Assembly (NCBI GenBank): GCA_900555815.1
Contig: USMR01000042.1
Location: 1 to 6,816, forward strand
Source: an uncultured Collinsella sp.
GTDB taxonomy: Bacteria > Actinomycetota > Coriobacteriia > Coriobacteriales > Coriobacteriaceae
Direction of reading: 5' to 3'
DNA length: 6,816 bases
Shown here: positions 5,922-6,816 of the stretch, one piece after another
How the letters are laid out: the number at the start of each line of letters is the position of its first letter
Position numbering within the stretch: position 1 is the first letter of the stretch
Position numbers and translations under genes: made by a program
The notes under the pieces: model-generated
What the model saw: the letters and a program-made list of their open reading frames with translations, nothing else
Told to the model about the DNA's origin: nothing
Database searches by the model: none

Positions 5922-6427
5922 GCGCGAAGAAGCCACCCCACTTTGCAGGCCTGGGTCGTCGCAAGAAGCTCATCGTTGCCTGCTTGGCCATCGTCTGTGC
6001 CCTTGTCGCCGTAGGACTATACGCTTGGCAGTCGCAGCCCGTACCCGAGGCGGGCGCTTCGGTTACGACGGCCGAGGGCAAAACGCGTCAGGAAATCCAA
6101 GATGAGCTCGACGCCATAGTCCGCGACAACATGATGACGATTTCGGTCGCACCGGTCGCTCAGCTGCAGGAGGACGGCAAGCTGCGCGTCAACGTGCAAA
6201 ACGTCCAAGACAATAAATTTCCCCAGCGATTCCGCGTCATCCAAAACGACGAGACCATGTACGAATCCGGTGTGGTCGAGACCGGCAAGACAATCGAGAC
6301 GTGCCCCGCCGGCGACATCAAAGAAGGCGAGGCGTACATCGAGATCCAGGCACTCGATGCCAAGACCCTCGACAGCCACGGCAATCCGACACGTGTCAAG
6401 GTGCGGGTTGAGCAAACCGAGAACTAG
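5918..6427 (+). CDS. Membrane-anchored protein with extracellular beta-rich domain, function unknown
   Basis: A 169-residue protein. Seen directly: a basic N-terminus with RRKK at 14-17, one hydrophobic segment at about 18-37 (LIVACLAIVCALVAVGLYAW), a linker, a charged helix at about 54-72 (KTRQEIQDELDAIVRDNMM) and then alternating strand-like segments to the end. The basic flank puts the N-terminus inside and the C-terminal domain outside. The layout, helix then SVAP... then YESGVVETGKTIE, resembles single-pass anchored proteins that accompany secreted surface proteins in Gram-positive anaerobes; this resemblance is recalled, not tested. There is no sortase motif and the hydrophobic segment lacks a clear cleavage site. 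The start overlaps the preceding stop (ATGA at 5918-5921). The next gene encodes a secreted protein, supporting a cell-surface role. Confidence 0.78.
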   Translation: MSAKKPPHFAGLGRRKKLIVACLAIVCALVAVGLYAWQSQPVPEAGASVTTAEGKTRQEIQDELDAIVRDNMMTISVAPVAQLQEDGKLRVNVQNVQDNKFPQRFRVIQNDETMYESGVVETGKTIETCPAGDIKEGEAYIEIQALDAKTLDSHGNPTRVKVRVEQTEN

Positions 6428-6480
6428 CTTTTCCGGTCGACGCGACACCGCACGCAATTCACCAGCATTCGTCCAATCAT

Positions 6481-6497
6481 CGCGGGGACGGCCCGCG
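6481..6497 (+). other. GC-rich hairpin just upstream of the secreted protein's ribosome binding site
   Basis: CGCGGG (6481-6486) and CCCGCG (6492-6497) pair perfectly around a GACGG loop. A T-tract does not follow, so it is not a classical terminator. It ends 8 nt before the AAAGGA ribosome site (6505-6510). It could insulate the binding site, stabilise a processed transcript of the secreted gene, or attenuate read-through from the membrane-protein gene. Stem pairs are all G-C, which can happen by chance at this base composition. Confidence 0.4.
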
Positions 6498-6517
6498 GCG
6501 AATAGAAAGGAACGACC

Positions 6518-6816
6518 ATGGACATCACCAGGAACATGAACGGAGCCAGAGCGCTCGTCGTGGGCGCAGGGCTCGCGCTCGCGCTCGCAATGGGCGCCGT
6601 CCCGACGCCAGCTATGGCAGCCGGGCGCGTTGGAACCACGAAAGTAATGGTCAGGACCGAGATCGACAACGTTGAGTTCAAAGTTCCGACGGTTATTCCC
6701 TTCGTCGCCAAGGCCGACGGCACGCTTCAGGGCCCCTCAGAAGACGCGACCACCATCGACAATCATTCGGCCTACGGCATCCATGTCACCAACATGAAGA
6801 TCGACGCCATGAACAC
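6518..6816 (+). CDS. Secreted protein with signal peptide, N-terminal part (runs off the right edge)
   Basis: The visible 99 residues begin with a typical Sec signal peptide: basic residues up to R11, a hydrophobic core of Ala, Leu, Val and Gly at about 12-26, and a PTPAMA-A cleavage site near residues 34-35. The mature part is strand-rich, with VGTTKVMVRTEIDNVEFKVP, then TVIPFVAKADGTLQGPSEDA and IDNHSAYGIHVTNMKI. The VP..IPF..KADGTL.GP pattern followed by I-N-S and a V-T strand is recalled from secreted, repeat-containing surface proteins of gut Coriobacteriia and Gram-positive anaerobes, but no named domain is claimed. The ATG at 6518 is preceded by AAAGGAA. It lies 90 bp downstream of the membrane-anchored gene on the same strand and could be its partner on the cell surface. 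Total length and any anchor motif are out of view. Confidence 0.8.
   Translation, partial: MDITRNMNGARALVVGAGLALALAMGAVPTPAMAAGRVGTTKVMVRTEIDNVEFKVPTVIPFVAKADGTLQGPSEDATTIDNHSAYGIHVTNMKIDAMN

Overview
The window looks like a chromosomal segment of a GC-rich, anaerobic, gut-type actinobacterium, most likely of the Coriobacteriia (Collinsella-like). This is inferred from codon use rich in G and C, strong purine-rich ribosome binding sites, an electron-bifurcating-type ETF with a fused ferredoxin domain, and the style of the secreted proteins. No marker gene proves the genus.

Positions 1-843: the 5' third of a 2-keto-3-deoxygluconate permease (kdgT) runs off the left edge on the minus strand. 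Immediately upstream, on the same strand, is the N-terminal third of an AzlC-type branched-chain amino acid exporter. Its similarity stops abruptly after about 80 residues, so it is read as a truncated remnant. The kdgT control region must lie in or next to this remnant, where overlapping TGGTACCA/ACCATGGT palindromes are seen. A divergent plus-strand gene (844-1656) encodes an HD-domain phosphohydrolase.

Positions 1653-5278: a compact minus-strand operon in the order FAD-dependent 2-hydroxyacid dehydrogenase, EtfB, EtfA with an N-terminal 2[4Fe-4S] ferredoxin domain. These are the three parts of the ETF-linked lactate dehydrogenase known from Acetobacterium woodii (LctD, LctB, LctC). The genes nearly abut (2-nt gap or 4-nt overlap, then 0 nt), which suggests translational coupling. 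By analogy the complex would drive lactate (or another 2-hydroxyacid) oxidation with NAD+ by co-oxidising reduced ferredoxin. The operon ends tail-to-tail with the HD gene: both stop codons sit in the same CTAG, leaving no space for a conventional terminator.

Positions 5279-5624: a 346-bp divergent intergenic region holding a tentative promoter and a palindrome for the dehydrogenase operon, spaced GTCA/TTGGTCA repeats, and an A6/T6 element between TTGCCGC repeats.

Positions 5625-6816: a plus-strand group of three genes. A 98-residue soluble protein of unknown function overlaps by ATGA a membrane-anchored protein with a presumed extracellular beta-rich domain. After 90 bp containing a GC-rich hairpin comes a secreted protein with a clear signal peptide, cut off by the right edge. 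This looks like a cell-surface module whose function cannot be named from the sequence.
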